The notes beneath the pieces are model-generated. The model searched no databases. It was not told where the DNA came from and saw only the letters and a list, made by a program, of their open reading frames with translations. The position numbers and the translations under genes are program-made. A stretch of 64,000 nucleotides of DNA from Streptomyces chumphonensis. Its GTDB lineage: Bacteria; Actinomycetota; Actinomycetes; Streptomycetales; Streptomycetaceae. Positions 1 to 8,915 of this stretch are shown here, piece after piece. The DNA is taken from the NCBI RefSeq assembly GCF_014779715.1, contig NZ_JACXYU010000003.1, positions 310,001 to 374,000 of the forward strand. The letters are read 5' to 3'. Every line of letters starts with the position of its first letter. Within the stretch, counting starts at the first letter, position 1.

Positions 1-2
1 CG

Positions 3-485
3 GCCCGGCCGGCCCCGGCCGCCTCCGCACCGTCCCCGCCGGCCCCCGTCCCCCGGCTGCACACCGTGGCGCCCCACGAGCCCGTCCCCGTCGCCGGGGG
101 CCTGCGCCTGGCGCTCCTCCCGGAGGGCCGGCAGAACTACGTGCTGACGAGCCCCGGGTCCTTCGCCGCGGCTCTGGAATCGGCCCGTTCGGAGCACATG
201 GGCACGAGCATCCGCCCACGCGGCATCAGCGGGGGCCACGCCTCCTCGGCGGCCGACGGCATCCACCGCGTGCACGGCGCCTGGCGGCTGCCCGAGCCGC
301 CGGACCGGATCGAGCTGACGGCGGGCGGCCACACCGTCGAGGCCGACCTGTACACCCTCCCCGGCGAGCCGGGCTGGGGCGTGTACGTCGTCGACACCCG
401 CTCCCTGCCCCGCTTCACCTCCTACACCGTCACCGCCTACGACGCGACGGGCCGTCCCTTCGACACCCTGGAGGCCGGGTCCTGA
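3..485 (+). CDS. C-terminal part of an unidentified protein (5' truncated by window)
   Basis: The reading frame is open from the first bases of the window to a TGA at 483-485, so the true start probably lies upstream. A GTG at 66 is possible but has no convincing ribosome binding site. The visible 140 or so residues contain no motif I recognise. They have the alternating hydrophobic/charged pattern of a soluble, beta-rich protein, with a GWGVYVVDT segment near the end. It lies 84 bases before hisE on the same strand. No function is assigned. Confidence 0.5.
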   Translation, partial: ARPAPAASAPSPPAPVPRLHTVAPHEPVPVAGGLRLALLPEGRQNYVLTSPGSFAAALESARSEHMGTSIRPRGISGGHASSAADGIHRVHGAWRLPEPPDRIELTAGGHTVEADLYTLPGEPGWGVYVVDTRSLPRFTSYTVTAYDATGRPFDTLEAGS

Positions 486-568
486 CGCCCGCCCGCACCT
501 GTGCGCACATCCAGAACCCGGACACGGTGCGCCCGCGCACCGGCGCACCCCGTAGGGTGAGCACCACC

Positions 569-841
569 ATGGCGAACAAGACATTCGACGAGCTCTTCGC
601 CGAGCTGCAGCAGAAGGCCGCCACCGGCGACCCCTCCACCTCCCGCACCGCCGAGCTGGTCTCCGCCGGAGTCCACACCATCGGCAAGAAGGTCGTCGAA
701 GAGGCGGCCGAGGTGTGGATGGCCGCCGAGCACGAGGGCGCCGAGCGCACCGCCGAGGAGATCTCCCAGCTCCTCTACCACCTCCAGGTGATGATGGTCG
801 CGCGCGGCGTCACGCTCGACGACGTATACGCTCACCTCTGA
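569..841 (+). CDS. hisE: Phosphoribosyl-ATP pyrophosphatase HisE
   Basis: This enzyme hydrolyses phosphoribosyl-ATP to phosphoribosyl-AMP and pyrophosphate, the second step of histidine biosynthesis. The 90-residue length is normal for stand-alone HisE. The [14 protein letters not shown] and [14 protein letters not shown] helices carry the acidic MazG-like residues that bind magnesium. The ATG at 569 starts [10 protein letters not shown], as in homologues. The frame extends upstream to 527 without homology. A TAGGGT hexamer at 553-558 ends only 10 bases before the ATG and could be the -10 of a promoter giving a leaderless or very short-leader transcript. No good -35 is seen. hisG follows on the same strand, so the two are probably co-transcribed. 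Confidence 0.95.
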   Translation: MANKTFDELFAELQQKAATGDPSTSRTAELVSAGVHTIGKKVVEEAAEVWMAAEHEGAERTAEEISQLLYHLQVMMVARGVTLDDVYAHL

Positions 842-893
842 ACCGCACCCGTCCACCGCCGTCCCCACCCCACGAGTGAAGGAACCCCGCACC

Positions 894-1742
894 ATGCTGC
901 GCATCGCCGTCCCCAACAAGGGTTCACTGTCCGAGCCTGCGTCGGCGATGCTCCATGAGGCGGGCTACCGCCAGCGCAAGGACCGCCGTGAACTGGTCCT
1001 GGTGGACTCGGCCAACGACGTGGAGTTCTTCTTCCTGCGTCCCCGCGACATCGCCGTCTACGTCGGCTCCGGGAAGCTCGACATCGGCATCACCGGACGC
1101 GACCTCCTGCTGGACTCGGGCGCGCAGGCCGAGGAGATCCTCCAACTCGGCTTCGCCGGCTCCACGTTCCGCTACGCCACGCTGCCGGGCACGGCGACGG
1201 ACGTCACCGAGTTCTGTGGCATGACGGTCGCCACGTCCTTCCCCGGCCTGGTCACGCGGCACCTGGCCGACCACGGCGTCGACGCCTCCGTGGTCCGGCT
1301 CGACGGCGCGGTGGAGACGGCCATCAAGCTCGGGGTGGCGCAGGTCATCGCCGACGTCGTGGAGACGGGCACCACGCTGCGCAACGCGGGACTGGAGATC
1401 ATCAGCGAGCCCATCCTGCTCTCCGAGGCCGTCGTCATCCGGGGCCGGGGCACCGCGACCGACGACCCCAAGGTACAGCAGTTCCTGCGCCGCATGCAGG
1501 GCGTCCTGGTCGCCCGCAAGTACGTGATGATGGACTACGACATCCGCGCCGAGCACGTGGAGAAGGCCGTCGAGCTGACCCCGGGGCTGGAGTCGCCCAC
1601 CGTCTCCCCGCTGCACGACAAGGGCTGGGTGGCCGTGCGCTCCATGGTTCCCGCGCGGGAGGCCCAGCGGATCATGGACGACCTCTACGACCTCGGCGCC
1701 CGCGCCATCCTCACCACGAACATCCACGCCTGCCGCGTCTAG
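894..1742 (+). CDS. hisG: ATP phosphoribosyltransferase HisG
   Basis: This enzyme condenses ATP with PRPP, the first committed step of histidine synthesis. The 282-residue product is the long form of HisG. It has an N-terminal periplasmic-binding-protein-like catalytic region (MLRIAVPNKGSLSEPA; GITGRDLLLDSG). The PRPP-binding segment is around residues 150-165 (ADVVETGTTLRNAGL). A C-terminal ACT-like regulatory domain of about 75 residues begins near VARKYVMMDY and normally mediates histidine feedback. The ATG at 894 is preceded by GAAGGAA at 878-884. It follows hisE by 52 bases, so the pair forms the hisEG unit typical of Streptomyces. Confidence 0.97.
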   Translation: MLRIAVPNKGSLSEPASAMLHEAGYRQRKDRRELVLVDSANDVEFFFLRPRDIAVYVGSGKLDIGITGRDLLLDSGAQAEEILQLGFAGSTFRYATLPGTATDVTEFCGMTVATSFPGLVTRHLADHGVDASVVRLDGAVETAIKLGVAQVIADVVETGTTLRNAGLEIISEPILLSEAVVIRGRGTATDDPKVQQFLRRMQGVLVARKYVMMDYDIRAEHVEKAVELTPGLESPTVSPLHDKGWVAVRSMVPAREAQRIMDDLYDLGARAILTTNIHACRV

Positions 1743-1797
1743 GCGCCGCCCACGGCTCGCTCCACGGCTCGCACCACCTTCGAGGGAGAACCCGCCC

Positions 1798-2262
1798 GTG
1801 CCCCCCGCCGACGTACCCGGCCTGCCGGTGACCTTCCGCCCCCGCCGCAGCCGCGTCGTCCTGCTCGCGGTCGGCGTCGCGATGCTCGTCACCCTGACGG
1901 TCATCGCGCTGATCCTGGACCGGCTGGCGGCGGGGGAGCGGGCCAGCTTCATCGCCACCGGGCTGCTCGCCCTCGCGGTGATGTGGCTGCTGGCGCGCCC
2001 GCACGTCACGGCGGACGCCGACGGGGTCACCGTCGTCAACCTCACCCGCAGCAGGCGGCTGGAGTGGGCGGAGATCGTCGCCGTCAACCTGCGCTCGGGC
2101 GACCCGTGGGTCTACCTCGACCTCGCCGACGGCACGAGCCTGCCCGCCATGGGCATCCAGCCCGGCATCGCACGCGCCCAGGCCGTGCGGGACGCCGCCG
2201 CGCTGCGGTCGCTGACCGAGCGGTACGGCACCGGACGGGCCGGCGGACCCGAGGCCGGCTGA
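1798..2262 (+). CDS. Small membrane protein with bacterial PH-like domain
   Basis: The 154-residue protein has two adjacent hydrophobic segments (about residues 20-40 and 50-66), with the pair RPRRSRVVLL at the cytoplasmic edge. A soluble beta-rich domain follows (VTADADGVTVVNLTRSRRLEWAEIVAV) that resembles the bacterial PH-like family bPH_6. The GTG at 1798 is preceded by GAGGGAGAA, which fits as a ribosome binding site. It sits 55 bases after hisG and may share its transcript. In Streptomyces a PH-like protein of this kind is commonly found behind hisG. Its function is unknown. Confidence 0.8.
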   Translation: MPPADVPGLPVTFRPRRSRVVLLAVGVAMLVTLTVIALILDRLAAGERASFIATGLLALAVMWLLARPHVTADADGVTVVNLTRSRRLEWAEIVAVNLRSGDPWVYLDLADGTSLPAMGIQPGIARAQAVRDAAALRSLTERYGTGRAGGPEAG

Positions 2263-2271
2263 CCCGGCCCG

Positions 2272-4203
2272 TCACTCCGGCGGCGGCTCGGGGCGCGGGC
2301 CGGCGGCCCCCCGGCCCGACAGCACCTCGCCGTAGGCCTGCATGAGGTCGGGCAGCCGCAGCGTCGCGAGGTCCTCGCGCGAGGGGGTGCCCGGCCAGGA
2401 GGTCAGCCGCAGGTCGCGGTAGGCGCAGCTCTTCTCGTACAGCGTGCGCAGGAACCGGCCGTTGCCGAGCTCGTCGATCCAGCCCTCGTCCACGACGTGG
2501 CCGCTGATGCTGCGCAGCTCCTCCAGGGCCTCCTCGTCCCACCGGTCGCCGTTCGACGCCGCCAGCACCTCGCCGATCGCCGTCAGCTCGGGCGGTCGGT
2601 AGCTCGGGAAGTCGATGCGGGTGGTGAAGCGGGAGCCGAGCCCGGGATTGACGGCGAGCAGCCGGTCCATCCCCTCGGGGTATCCGGCGAGGATGACGAC
2701 CAGCCGGTCCCGGTTGTCCTCCGCACGCTTGAGGAGCACCTGCAGGGCCTCGTCACCGTAGGCGTCTCCCTTGGCGTACCCGGAGTTGGACAGGCTGTAG
2801 GCCTCGTCCACGAAGAGGACCCCGCCGAGCGCGGAGTCGATCAGCTCGTTCGCCTTCACGGCCGTCTGGCCGAGGAACTCCCCGACCAGGTCCGAGCGCT
2901 GGGCCTCCACCAGGTGGTCCCCGCCCAGCAGGCCCAGGGCGTAGAACACCCGCCCGAGTATCCGCGCCACCGTCGTCTTGCCCGTGCCCGACGGGCCGGA
3001 GAAGACGAAGTGCCGCTTGGGGGGCTGCACCGGCAGCCCCTGACGGGACCGCAGCCGGGCCATGTGCAGCTGCGCCGAGAGCGCCCGGACCTGGCGTTTG
3101 ACCGGCTCCAGCCCCACCATGCCCGCCAGCTCGTCCAGCGCCCGGGCCAGCAGGTCCGGGTCGGCCGGTCCCCGGGGCCAGCGCTCGGCCGGCCCCCGGC
3201 CCGTCCGCCGCGCGGCGCCGTCCCGTACCGCACCGACCCCCATCGGGGCGCCCGGCGCCGTGTCCCACAGCTCCTCCGGCACGGCGTCCGGGGCCCCGCC
3301 GCCGTCCGGGCCGCCCGGTTCGGTCCCCGTCTCGCGGGGGCCGCCGCCGTCCGGCACCGTGCCGTCCGGCATGCCGCCACCGGCCGTCCGCAGCGGAGCG
3401 GCCCAGGAGGAGGTGAGCGCGTCGGCCGTACCGTCCGACTCGGCGATGGCGGTGAGCCGGGCGGCGGTGTCCATGAAGGCCGGGTCCACCCGGTGCACGG
3501 CGCGGTACAGCGGCAGGGCCGCCGCGCTGCGGCCGGTGCCCTCCCGCGCCCGTGCCAGCCAGTACCGCAGCTCCTTGCGCTGCGGCTGCTCGCTGCGGCA
3601 CCGCATCAGGGCGGTGGCCAGGAGCGGTTCGGCCTGCCCGTACATCTCCAGCCGCACCCGGGCCATGCCCGCGAACAGACCGGCCTCTATCCCCAGCAGG
3701 GGATCGTCGACCAGCGGCTCGGTGTGGACCACCAGGCCCTCCCAGTCCTTGGCGAGGTAGGCGCGGCAGGCGTGGAGGAAGCGGACGTGTGGATCGGAGT
3801 CCGGCGGCGGACACCCGGCCAGCGCGCGGTCGAGCTCGGCCAGGTGCCGGCCGTCCAGCCAGTGCGAGGCGTGCGCGAGCAGCAGGTCGCGGCCGTTCTC
3901 CAGGACCGGCTGGACCCACCAGCCGAGCCAGTACCAGGAGTTGAGCTTCCGCCCGTGCCGGGAGCGCTGCTCCCCGAAGCGGTCGCGGTACTCGAACATC
4001 CGCAGCAGCGCCGTGACGGTGTCCACGCGCAGCGCGTGCAGCCCCAGCCAGGCGTCGGCCATGCCGACGTCCAGCCGCACCGCAGCACGGAACTCCTCCT
4101 CGGCCCGGGGGTAGTTGCCCACGGTGTAGGAGTCCACGCCGCGCAGCCAGGCCAGGTCGGCCGGTGCGCGCGGCTCTCCCGCGTCCCGCGTGCCGAAGTC
4201 CAT
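2272..4203 (-). CDS. CbxX/CfqX-type AAA ATPase (EccA-like) with N-terminal TPR-like region
   Basis: This is an ATPase of the AAA CbxX/CfqX subfamily, the family that includes EccA of type VII secretion and rubisco activases. The N-terminal half (about residues 1-260) is helical and TPR-like. A Pro/Gly-rich linker spans about 260-345. The AAA core follows, with Walker A GPSGTGKTT near residue 401, Walker B VLFVDEAYSL near 456, and a sensor region LVVILAGYPEGMDRLL. The ATG at 4203 (MDFGTRDAG) has a GGGGGA upstream. An in-frame start 69 bases further out is possible. No other ESX genes are adjacent, so a type VII role is not shown. It is convergent with the PH-like gene, with only 9 bases between them. 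Confidence 0.85.
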   Translation of the reverse strand: MDFGTRDAGEPRAPADLAWLRGVDSYTVGNYPRAEEEFRAAVRLDVGMADAWLGLHALRVDTVTALLRMFEYRDRFGEQRSRHGRKLNSWYWLGWWVQPVLENGRDLLLAHASHWLDGRHLAELDRALAGCPPPDSDPHVRFLHACRAYLAKDWEGLVVHTEPLVDDPLLGIEAGLFAGMARVRLEMYGQAEPLLATALMRCRSEQPQRKELRYWLARAREGTGRSAAALPLYRAVHRVDPAFMDTAARLTAIAESDGTADALTSSWAAPLRTAGGGMPDGTVPDGGGPRETGTEPGGPDGGGAPDAVPEELWDTAPGAPMGVGAVRDGAARRTGRGPAERWPRGPADPDLLARALDELAGMVGLEPVKRQVRALSAQLHMARLRSRQGLPVQPPKRHFVFSGPSGTGKTTVARILGRVFYALGLLGGDHLVEAQRSDLVGEFLGQTAVKANELIDSALGGVLFVDEAYSLSNSGYAKGDAYGDEALQVLLKRAEDNRDRLVVILAGYPEGMDRLLAVNPGLGSRFTTRIDFPSYRPPELTAIGEVLAASNGDRWDEEALEELRSISGHVVDEGWIDELGNGRFLRTLYEKSCAYRDLRLTSWPGTPSREDLATLRLPDLMQAYGEVLSGRGAAGPRPEPPPE

Positions 4204-4734
4204 CCCGTCCCCCAGGGCCGATCCCGTCGGGTCTCGCCGGGCCTCACCCTGCCCGGCCAACTGCCGTATCACGGACGGCGGTTGAAGCTCGCTGAAGAAT
4301 CATGGTCGGGGATCGCCCGGCGCCTCGCAACGTCTCGCATCGTACCCGTGCCGCACGCTGCGTCGAAGGCCGCGGTACGGACGGTATGCGCACGCCCGGC
4401 GCCGGCGCCGGGCGAATTTCACTCAGGGTGACCGCAGCCGACGTTCGGCGACCGGCCCGGCCGCGCCGCGCCCCGGGCAGGACGGAGCCCCCGGTCACGG
4501 GGGAACGACCGAGGGCTCCGCGTGTGCAGACGATCCGAACGGACCGTGTACCGCGAACGTAATCCTTCACCCCGTCGCAGGTCAAGGCATATGCGCACCG
4601 AGGAGGACGCACGTCCCCGCGCCCGCGGTGACCCCGTCACGCCGTGCGCGCCGCCGGTGGCCCGGCGCGGTCAGCGACCCGCCCCCGGGCTCGCCCGGCC
4701 CCGCCCGTACCGGCCGCACACCGGACCCGTGTGA
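4204..4734. other. Intergenic region upstream of the AAA ATPase gene
   Basis: About 530 bases without a supported gene. It holds a strong hairpin at 4484-4519, annotated separately as a terminator of the minus-strand gene at 4735-5352. The rest should contain the promoter of the ATPase gene. Short open frames here are on random-looking sequence and lack ribosome binding sites. Confidence 0.5.
4484..4519 (-). terminator. Hairpin terminator after the uridine-kinase-like gene
   Basis: The arms GGAGCCCCCGGT (4484-4495) and ACCGAGGGCTCC (4508-4519) pair over 12 bases with one mismatch, around a 12-base loop. It lies between two minus-strand genes and downstream of the one at 4735-5352. There is no clear T-run, as is usual in Streptomyces terminators. 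Confidence 0.6.
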
Positions 4735-5352
4735 CTACTCCGGGTCACGGCCGTCGTGGAGCCGGGACGCCCTCGCCCCCGGCAGCGCCGCGTAGCCGCG
4801 CGGCACCTGCCGCACGAGCAGATCCGCGTACGGACGGGTCGGGTCGGCGGCGAAGTGCGCGCGTTCGGCCGCCGTCCACGCGTCCCAGAACGCCGCCAGC
4901 CCGGGGCCGTCGCGGCGCCGCCCGCGCTCCCAGGCGATCTCGCGATCGACGTCGAGCCACACCACCGCCGCCAGCGCGGGCCGCACCGCCCGCCGGCCGG
5001 CGCCCACCCCCTCCAGCAGCACCACGGGCGCGGGCGGCAGGGCGAGCCGCCGCCCCCAGGCCCGCCGCTCCCAGTCGTACGCCGCAGGCCGGGCCGTGGC
5101 CCCGTGCGCGAAGGGGGTGAGGACGTCGTCGGCGAGCCGCGCCGTCCAGCCGAAGAACGAGGCGTGCGAGGCCAGATCGTCCAGGTGCAGGACCGGGGCG
5201 TCGCCCAGCGCCGCCGCCAGGCTCCGGGCCAGCGTGCTCTTGCCCGACCCCGCGTGCCCGTCGACGGCCACCAGGCGCACCGCCCCGCAGGAGGCCGGGA
5301 GCGCCCGCAGCCGCGCCGCGAGGGCGACCAGGGCGGGGGAGGGGGACGTCAC
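4735..5352 (-). CDS. Uridine-kinase-like P-loop NTPase
   Basis: The 205-residue P-loop protein is of the uridine kinase/phosphoribulokinase-like group. Walker A GHAGSGKST lies at about residues 30-38. An HLDDL motif follows with the DD expected in nucleoside kinases, then a VVLLEGVGAGRR strand and VWLDVDREIAWERGRRRD near the lid region. Family knowledge suggests phosphorylation of uridine or cytidine, or of a related small molecule, but the product is short and divergent, so the substrate is uncertain. It is transcribed away from the divergent peptidase gene at 5510. Confidence 0.75.
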   Translation of the reverse strand: MTSPSPALVALAARLRALPASCGAVRLVAVDGHAGSGKSTLARSLAAALGDAPVLHLDDLASHASFFGWTARLADDVLTPFAHGATARPAAYDWERRAWGRRLALPPAPVVLLEGVGAGRRAVRPALAAVVWLDVDREIAWERGRRRDGPGLAAFWDAWTAAERAHFAADPTRPYADLLVRQVPRGYAALPGARASRLHDGRDPE

Positions 5353-5509
5353 CCGGCCAGCCTACGGCCCGCTGGACCGTCAGTGGTCCAGGCCCATGAC
5401 GGCCGGCGCCCACCGGGCGCGGCCTCTGGCCCGGCGCCCCCCTCCCGGCGATAGTTGACGCAGCCGCCACCGCGGCGACCGACTCCGAGCGACTTGGGGG
5501 ACCACCCGC

Positions 5510-6883
5510 ATGAGCCGACCCGTCCCGACCCGTCGAGCCCTCCTGGCGGCCTCCGTGGCCGTCGCCGCCACCGCGGCGGCGAGCACGGTGCCGGCCGCCG
5601 CCGTACCCGCGCGGCCCCCGGCCGGCGGTGGCGGACGGACCGCGTCCACCGTCGCCCACCGGGCGTGGAGCGGGGTCCGCGACTGGCGGCACGGCACGTC
5701 CGACGGTCTTCGCGTGCACCGGGGTGCGCGCCCCGGCCTCCGCATCGGCACCCCCGCCGGGACGTCGACCTACCGCGACCCGCACGGCGGCACCGCGCGC
5801 GAGCGGTGGGAGTACGGCACGTGGCTCTCCCCGGTCCAGCGCCCGCACCACCCCGCCGGTGAGCTCATCGCCTCCTGGAACGCCGACACCCCCGAGGGCA
5901 CCTGGCTGCGGGTCGAGGCCCGCGGGACCTACCCGGACGGCACGTCCTCGCCCTGGTACACGCTCGGCGTGTGGACCTCCGGCGACGGCGACGACGTGCC
6001 CCGCCGCACGTCGGTGAGCGGCCAGGGCGACGGACGCAGCACGGTGTGGACCGACACCCTGGCCGTCACCGAGGAGGGCCTGAAGCTCACCGCGTTCCAG
6101 CTCCGCGCCACCCTGCTGCGCGCCCCGGGCAGCCGGGAGACGCCGACGCTGTGGCGGCTGGGCGCCATGACCTCCGACGTGCCCGACCGGTTCGAGGTGC
6201 CCGCCACCGCGCCCGGCGAGGCGGCCGGTGTCGAGCTGGACGCGCCGCGCTACTCGCAGAACATCCACATCGGCCGCTACCCCGAGTACGACAACGGCGG
6301 CGAGGCCTGGTGCAGCCCGACGTCCTCCCAGATGATCATCGAGTCCTGGGGCCGGGTGCCGGACCCCGCCGACTACACCTGGGTCGACCCCGCCTACGAC
6401 GACCCCCAGGTGTGCCACGCGGCCCGGGGCACCTACGACTACCAGTACGAAGGCTGCGGGAACTGGCCCTTCAACGCGGCCTACGCCGCCACCTACGACG
6501 ACCTGCAGGCCGTCGTCACCCGGCTGGACTCCCTCCTCGACGCCGAACGGCTCGTCCGCGCCGGCATCCCGCTGATCACGTCGCAGTCCTTCCGGGAGGA
6601 GGAGCTGCCCGGCGCCGGGTACGGCACCGCCGGCCACCTGATGACCGTGGTCGGCTTCACCCGGGACGGCGACGTCATCGCCAACGACCCGAACGCCGAC
6701 GGCAACGCCGAGGTCCGCCGCGTCTACCCCCGGCGGGCGTTCGAGAACATCTGGCTGCGCACCAAGCGCCTCGACGCCGACGGCCGCGTCAGGGGCGGCA
6801 CCGGAGGCGTGTGCTACCTCTACTTCCCCACCCGCCTCACCCCCCGTCAGCGCCACGTCCTGCGCTCCCTCGGCGTCGCCTGA
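5510..6883 (+). CDS. Secreted C39-like cysteine peptidase family protein
   Basis: The 457-residue exported protein begins MSRPVPTRRALLAASVAV. This is a twin-arginine-like or Sec signal, with an AAAVPA cleavage region near residue 35. The middle part (about 60-230) is a beta-rich domain of unknown role. The C-terminal half matches the peptidase C39-like fold. Cys268 is in GEAWCSPTSS, His376 in GHLMTVVGF, and Asn392/Asp393 in NDPNA, which together form the expected catalytic set. Further cysteines (CHAARG, YEGCGNWP) may form a disulfide outside the cell. A GGGGGACC precedes the ATG. The target is unknown. The C39-like family includes bacteriocin-processing domains, but no ABC transporter parts are attached here, so it more likely acts as a free extracellular hydrolase. 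Confidence 0.8.
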   Translation: MSRPVPTRRALLAASVAVAATAAASTVPAAAVPARPPAGGGGRTASTVAHRAWSGVRDWRHGTSDGLRVHRGARPGLRIGTPAGTSTYRDPHGGTARERWEYGTWLSPVQRPHHPAGELIASWNADTPEGTWLRVEARGTYPDGTSSPWYTLGVWTSGDGDDVPRRTSVSGQGDGRSTVWTDTLAVTEEGLKLTAFQLRATLLRAPGSRETPTLWRLGAMTSDVPDRFEVPATAPGEAAGVELDAPRYSQNIHIGRYPEYDNGGEAWCSPTSSQMIIESWGRVPDPADYTWVDPAYDDPQVCHAARGTYDYQYEGCGNWPFNAAYAATYDDLQAVVTRLDSLLDAERLVRAGIPLITSQSFREEELPGAGYGTAGHLMTVVGFTRDGDVIANDPNADGNAEVRRVYPRRAFENIWLRTKRLDADGRVRGGTGGVCYLYFPTRLTPRQRHVLRSLGVA

Positions 6884-7112
6884 ACGCTCACTCCTCCGCC
6901 CTCCGTCCTCCGCCGTGCCCGGACGTGCGACCGCCGGGTCCACCCGCTGACCGGCCGTCACGCGCGGCGGGGGACATGGTCGCGGCAGTGGGGCGCCACG
7001 GCGTCCGACCGGCGTCACCCGCCCGCCCCACCCCGCCCGACGGGCCGTTTGACCGTCCACTGCCGGGTAACCCGCCCCACGCCCGGTGGAGACGAGGATT
7101 GCGGAGGACGAC

Positions 7113-8915
7113 GTGACTCAGGTCGCCGACCACGTGCTCGAACGCCTGAAGGCGTGGGGCACGCACCGTGTGTACGGCTATCCCGGCGACGGCATCAACG
7201 GCCTCCTGGGAGCCTTCGACCGGGCGCAGGGCGACCCGGAGTTCATCCAGGCCCGCCACGAGGAGATGGCCGCCTTCATGGCCTGCGGCCACGCCAAGTT
7301 CACCGGTGAGGTCGGTGTCTGCGTCGCCACCTCGGGCCCCGGGGGCGTCCACCTGCTCAACGGTCTCTACGACGCCAAGCTCGACCACCAGCCCGTGGTC
7401 GCCGTCGTCGGCCAGCAGAAGCGGTTGTGCCTCGGCTCGCACTACCAGCAGGAGATCGCGCTGGAGAACCTCTTCGCCGACGTCTCCGAGTTCTGCCAGA
7501 TGGTGACGCACCCCGGGCAGGCCCGGCACGTCATCGACCGCGCCTACAAGACGGCACTCACCCGCCGAGGCGTGGCCACGATCATCATTCCGGACGACGT
7601 GCAGGAGGAGGAGGCCCAGCCCTCGCCCCCCAAGGCGCACGGTTCGGTCTTCTCCAGCGTCGGCTGGAGCAGGCCGCGCATGCTGCCCGACGAGCGGGAG
7701 CTGCGCAGGGCCGCCGGCGTCCTCAACGAGGGCGAGCGCGTGGCCATCCTCATCGGGCAGGGCGCGGCCGAGGCCGAGGACGAGGTCAAGGAGGTCGCCG
7801 AGCTGCTGGGCGCCGGCGTCGCCAAGGCGCTCCTCGGCCGCGAGGTGCTGCCCGACTCCCTGCCCTACGTCACCGGCCCCATCGGCCTGCTGGGCAGCAG
7901 GGCCAGCGACGAGATGATGCAGCACTGCGACACACTGTTCATGATCGGCACGAGCTTCCCGTACGCGGAGTGGCTCCCCGACGAGGGACAGGCCCGGGGC
8001 GTGGAGATCGACATCGACGGGCGCATGATCGGGATGCGCTACCCGATGGACGCCCACCTCGTCGGCGACTCCAAGGAGACGCTGCGCGCGCTCATCCCGA
8101 TGCTCCACCGCAAGGAGGACCGGAGCTGGCGCAAGCAGATCGAGAAGGACGTGGTGGAGTGGCACCGCGTCTGCGAACGCCGCGCGGACCAGCACTTCGA
8201 CGGCACCGTCAACCCGCAGGCGGTGGCGAGCGAACTCTCGCCCCGGCTGCCCGACCACGCCATCGTGACCGCGGACTCCGGCTCCGGCACGAACTGGTGG
8301 GCCCGCCACCTCCTGCTGCGCGAGGGGATGCGGGCGTCCCTGTCCGGCACGCTCGCCACCATGGGCGCGGCCGTGCCCTACGCCATCGCGGCCCGCTTCG
8401 CCCACCCCGACCGCCCGGTGGTGGCCTTCATCGGGGACGGCGCGTTCCAGATGAACGGCATGAACGAGATGATCACCGTCAAGCGGTACCTGGACCGCCT
8501 GTCGGGCGAGCAGCCGCTGGTCTTCTGCGTGCTCAACAACCAGGACCTCAACCAGGTCACCTGGGAGCAGCGGGCCATGGGCGGCGACCCGAAGTACCCC
8601 GGCTCGCAGGACATCCCCGACGTGCCCTACGCCGCGTACGCCGAGCTCCTCGGGCTCAAGGGCATCCGCTGCGACACGCCGAGGAAGGTCGGGGCCGCCT
8701 GGGACGCGGCGCTGGCCAGCGAGGTGCCCGTCGTCCTGGAGTTCACGGTGGACGCCGAGATCGCCCCGATCCCGCCGCACATCAGGGTCGACCAGGGAAA
8801 GAAGGCCGCGAAGGCGATGGTCCGCGATCCCGACCGCACGGCGATCGCGGCCCGGGGCGTGCGTCAGAAGCTCACCGAGTTCGCCGGCCGCCTCCCCGGT
8901 CGCGGCCATGGCTGA
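7113..8915 (+). CDS. Thiamine-diphosphate enzyme, pyruvate oxidase/acetolactate synthase-like
   Basis: This is a 600-residue ThDP-dependent enzyme with the three-domain layout of pyruvate oxidase and acetolactate synthase. The N-terminal PYR domain has GYPGDGINGLLGAF and the catalytic glutamate in ARHEEMAAF. A central Rossmann-like domain covers about 190-330. The C-terminal PP domain carries the ThDP/Mg motif GDGAFQMNGMNEMIT and later NNQDLNQVTWEQR. Substrate specificity cannot be read. The pairing resembles stress-linked pyruvate dehydrogenase (quinone)-like proteins of actinobacteria. The GTG at 7113 has GGAGG five bases upstream. An in-frame GTG at 7086 has no such site. The stop overlaps the next gene by 8 bases (ATGGCTGA), implying translational coupling with the GH15 enzyme. 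Confidence 0.88.
   Translation: MTQVADHVLERLKAWGTHRVYGYPGDGINGLLGAFDRAQGDPEFIQARHEEMAAFMACGHAKFTGEVGVCVATSGPGGVHLLNGLYDAKLDHQPVVAVVGQQKRLCLGSHYQQEIALENLFADVSEFCQMVTHPGQARHVIDRAYKTALTRRGVATIIIPDDVQEEEAQPSPPKAHGSVFSSVGWSRPRMLPDERELRRAAGVLNEGERVAILIGQGAAEAEDEVKEVAELLGAGVAKALLGREVLPDSLPYVTGPIGLLGSRASDEMMQHCDTLFMIGTSFPYAEWLPDEGQARGVEIDIDGRMIGMRYPMDAHLVGDSKETLRALIPMLHRKEDRSWRKQIEKDVVEWHRVCERRADQHFDGTVNPQAVASELSPRLPDHAIVTADSGSGTNWWARHLLLREGMRASLSGTLATMGAAVPYAIAARFAHPDRPVVAFIGDGAFQMNGMNEMITVKRYLDRLSGEQPLVFCVLNNQDLNQVTWEQRAMGGDPKYPGSQDIPDVPYAAYAELLGLKGIRCDTPRKVGAAWDAALASEVPVVLEFTVDAEIAPIPPHIRVDQGKKAAKAMVRDPDRTAIAARGVRQKLTEFAGRLPGRGHG

Noticed and set aside
2272..4203. Type VII secretion locus
   Set aside because: Only the EccA-like ATPase is present. 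No EccB-E, WXG100 or mycosin genes are adjacent, so the ATPase alone does not define an ESX system.
2497..4431. 644-codon plus-strand open frame
   Set aside because: It is exactly antisense to the AAA ATPase gene, whose Walker motifs prove the other strand. Long antisense frames are usual at this GC, and the translation is low-complexity.
4745..7060. 771-codon minus-strand open frame
   Set aside because: It crosses the uridine-kinase-like gene in another frame and lies antisense to the C39-like peptidase gene. It has no family features.
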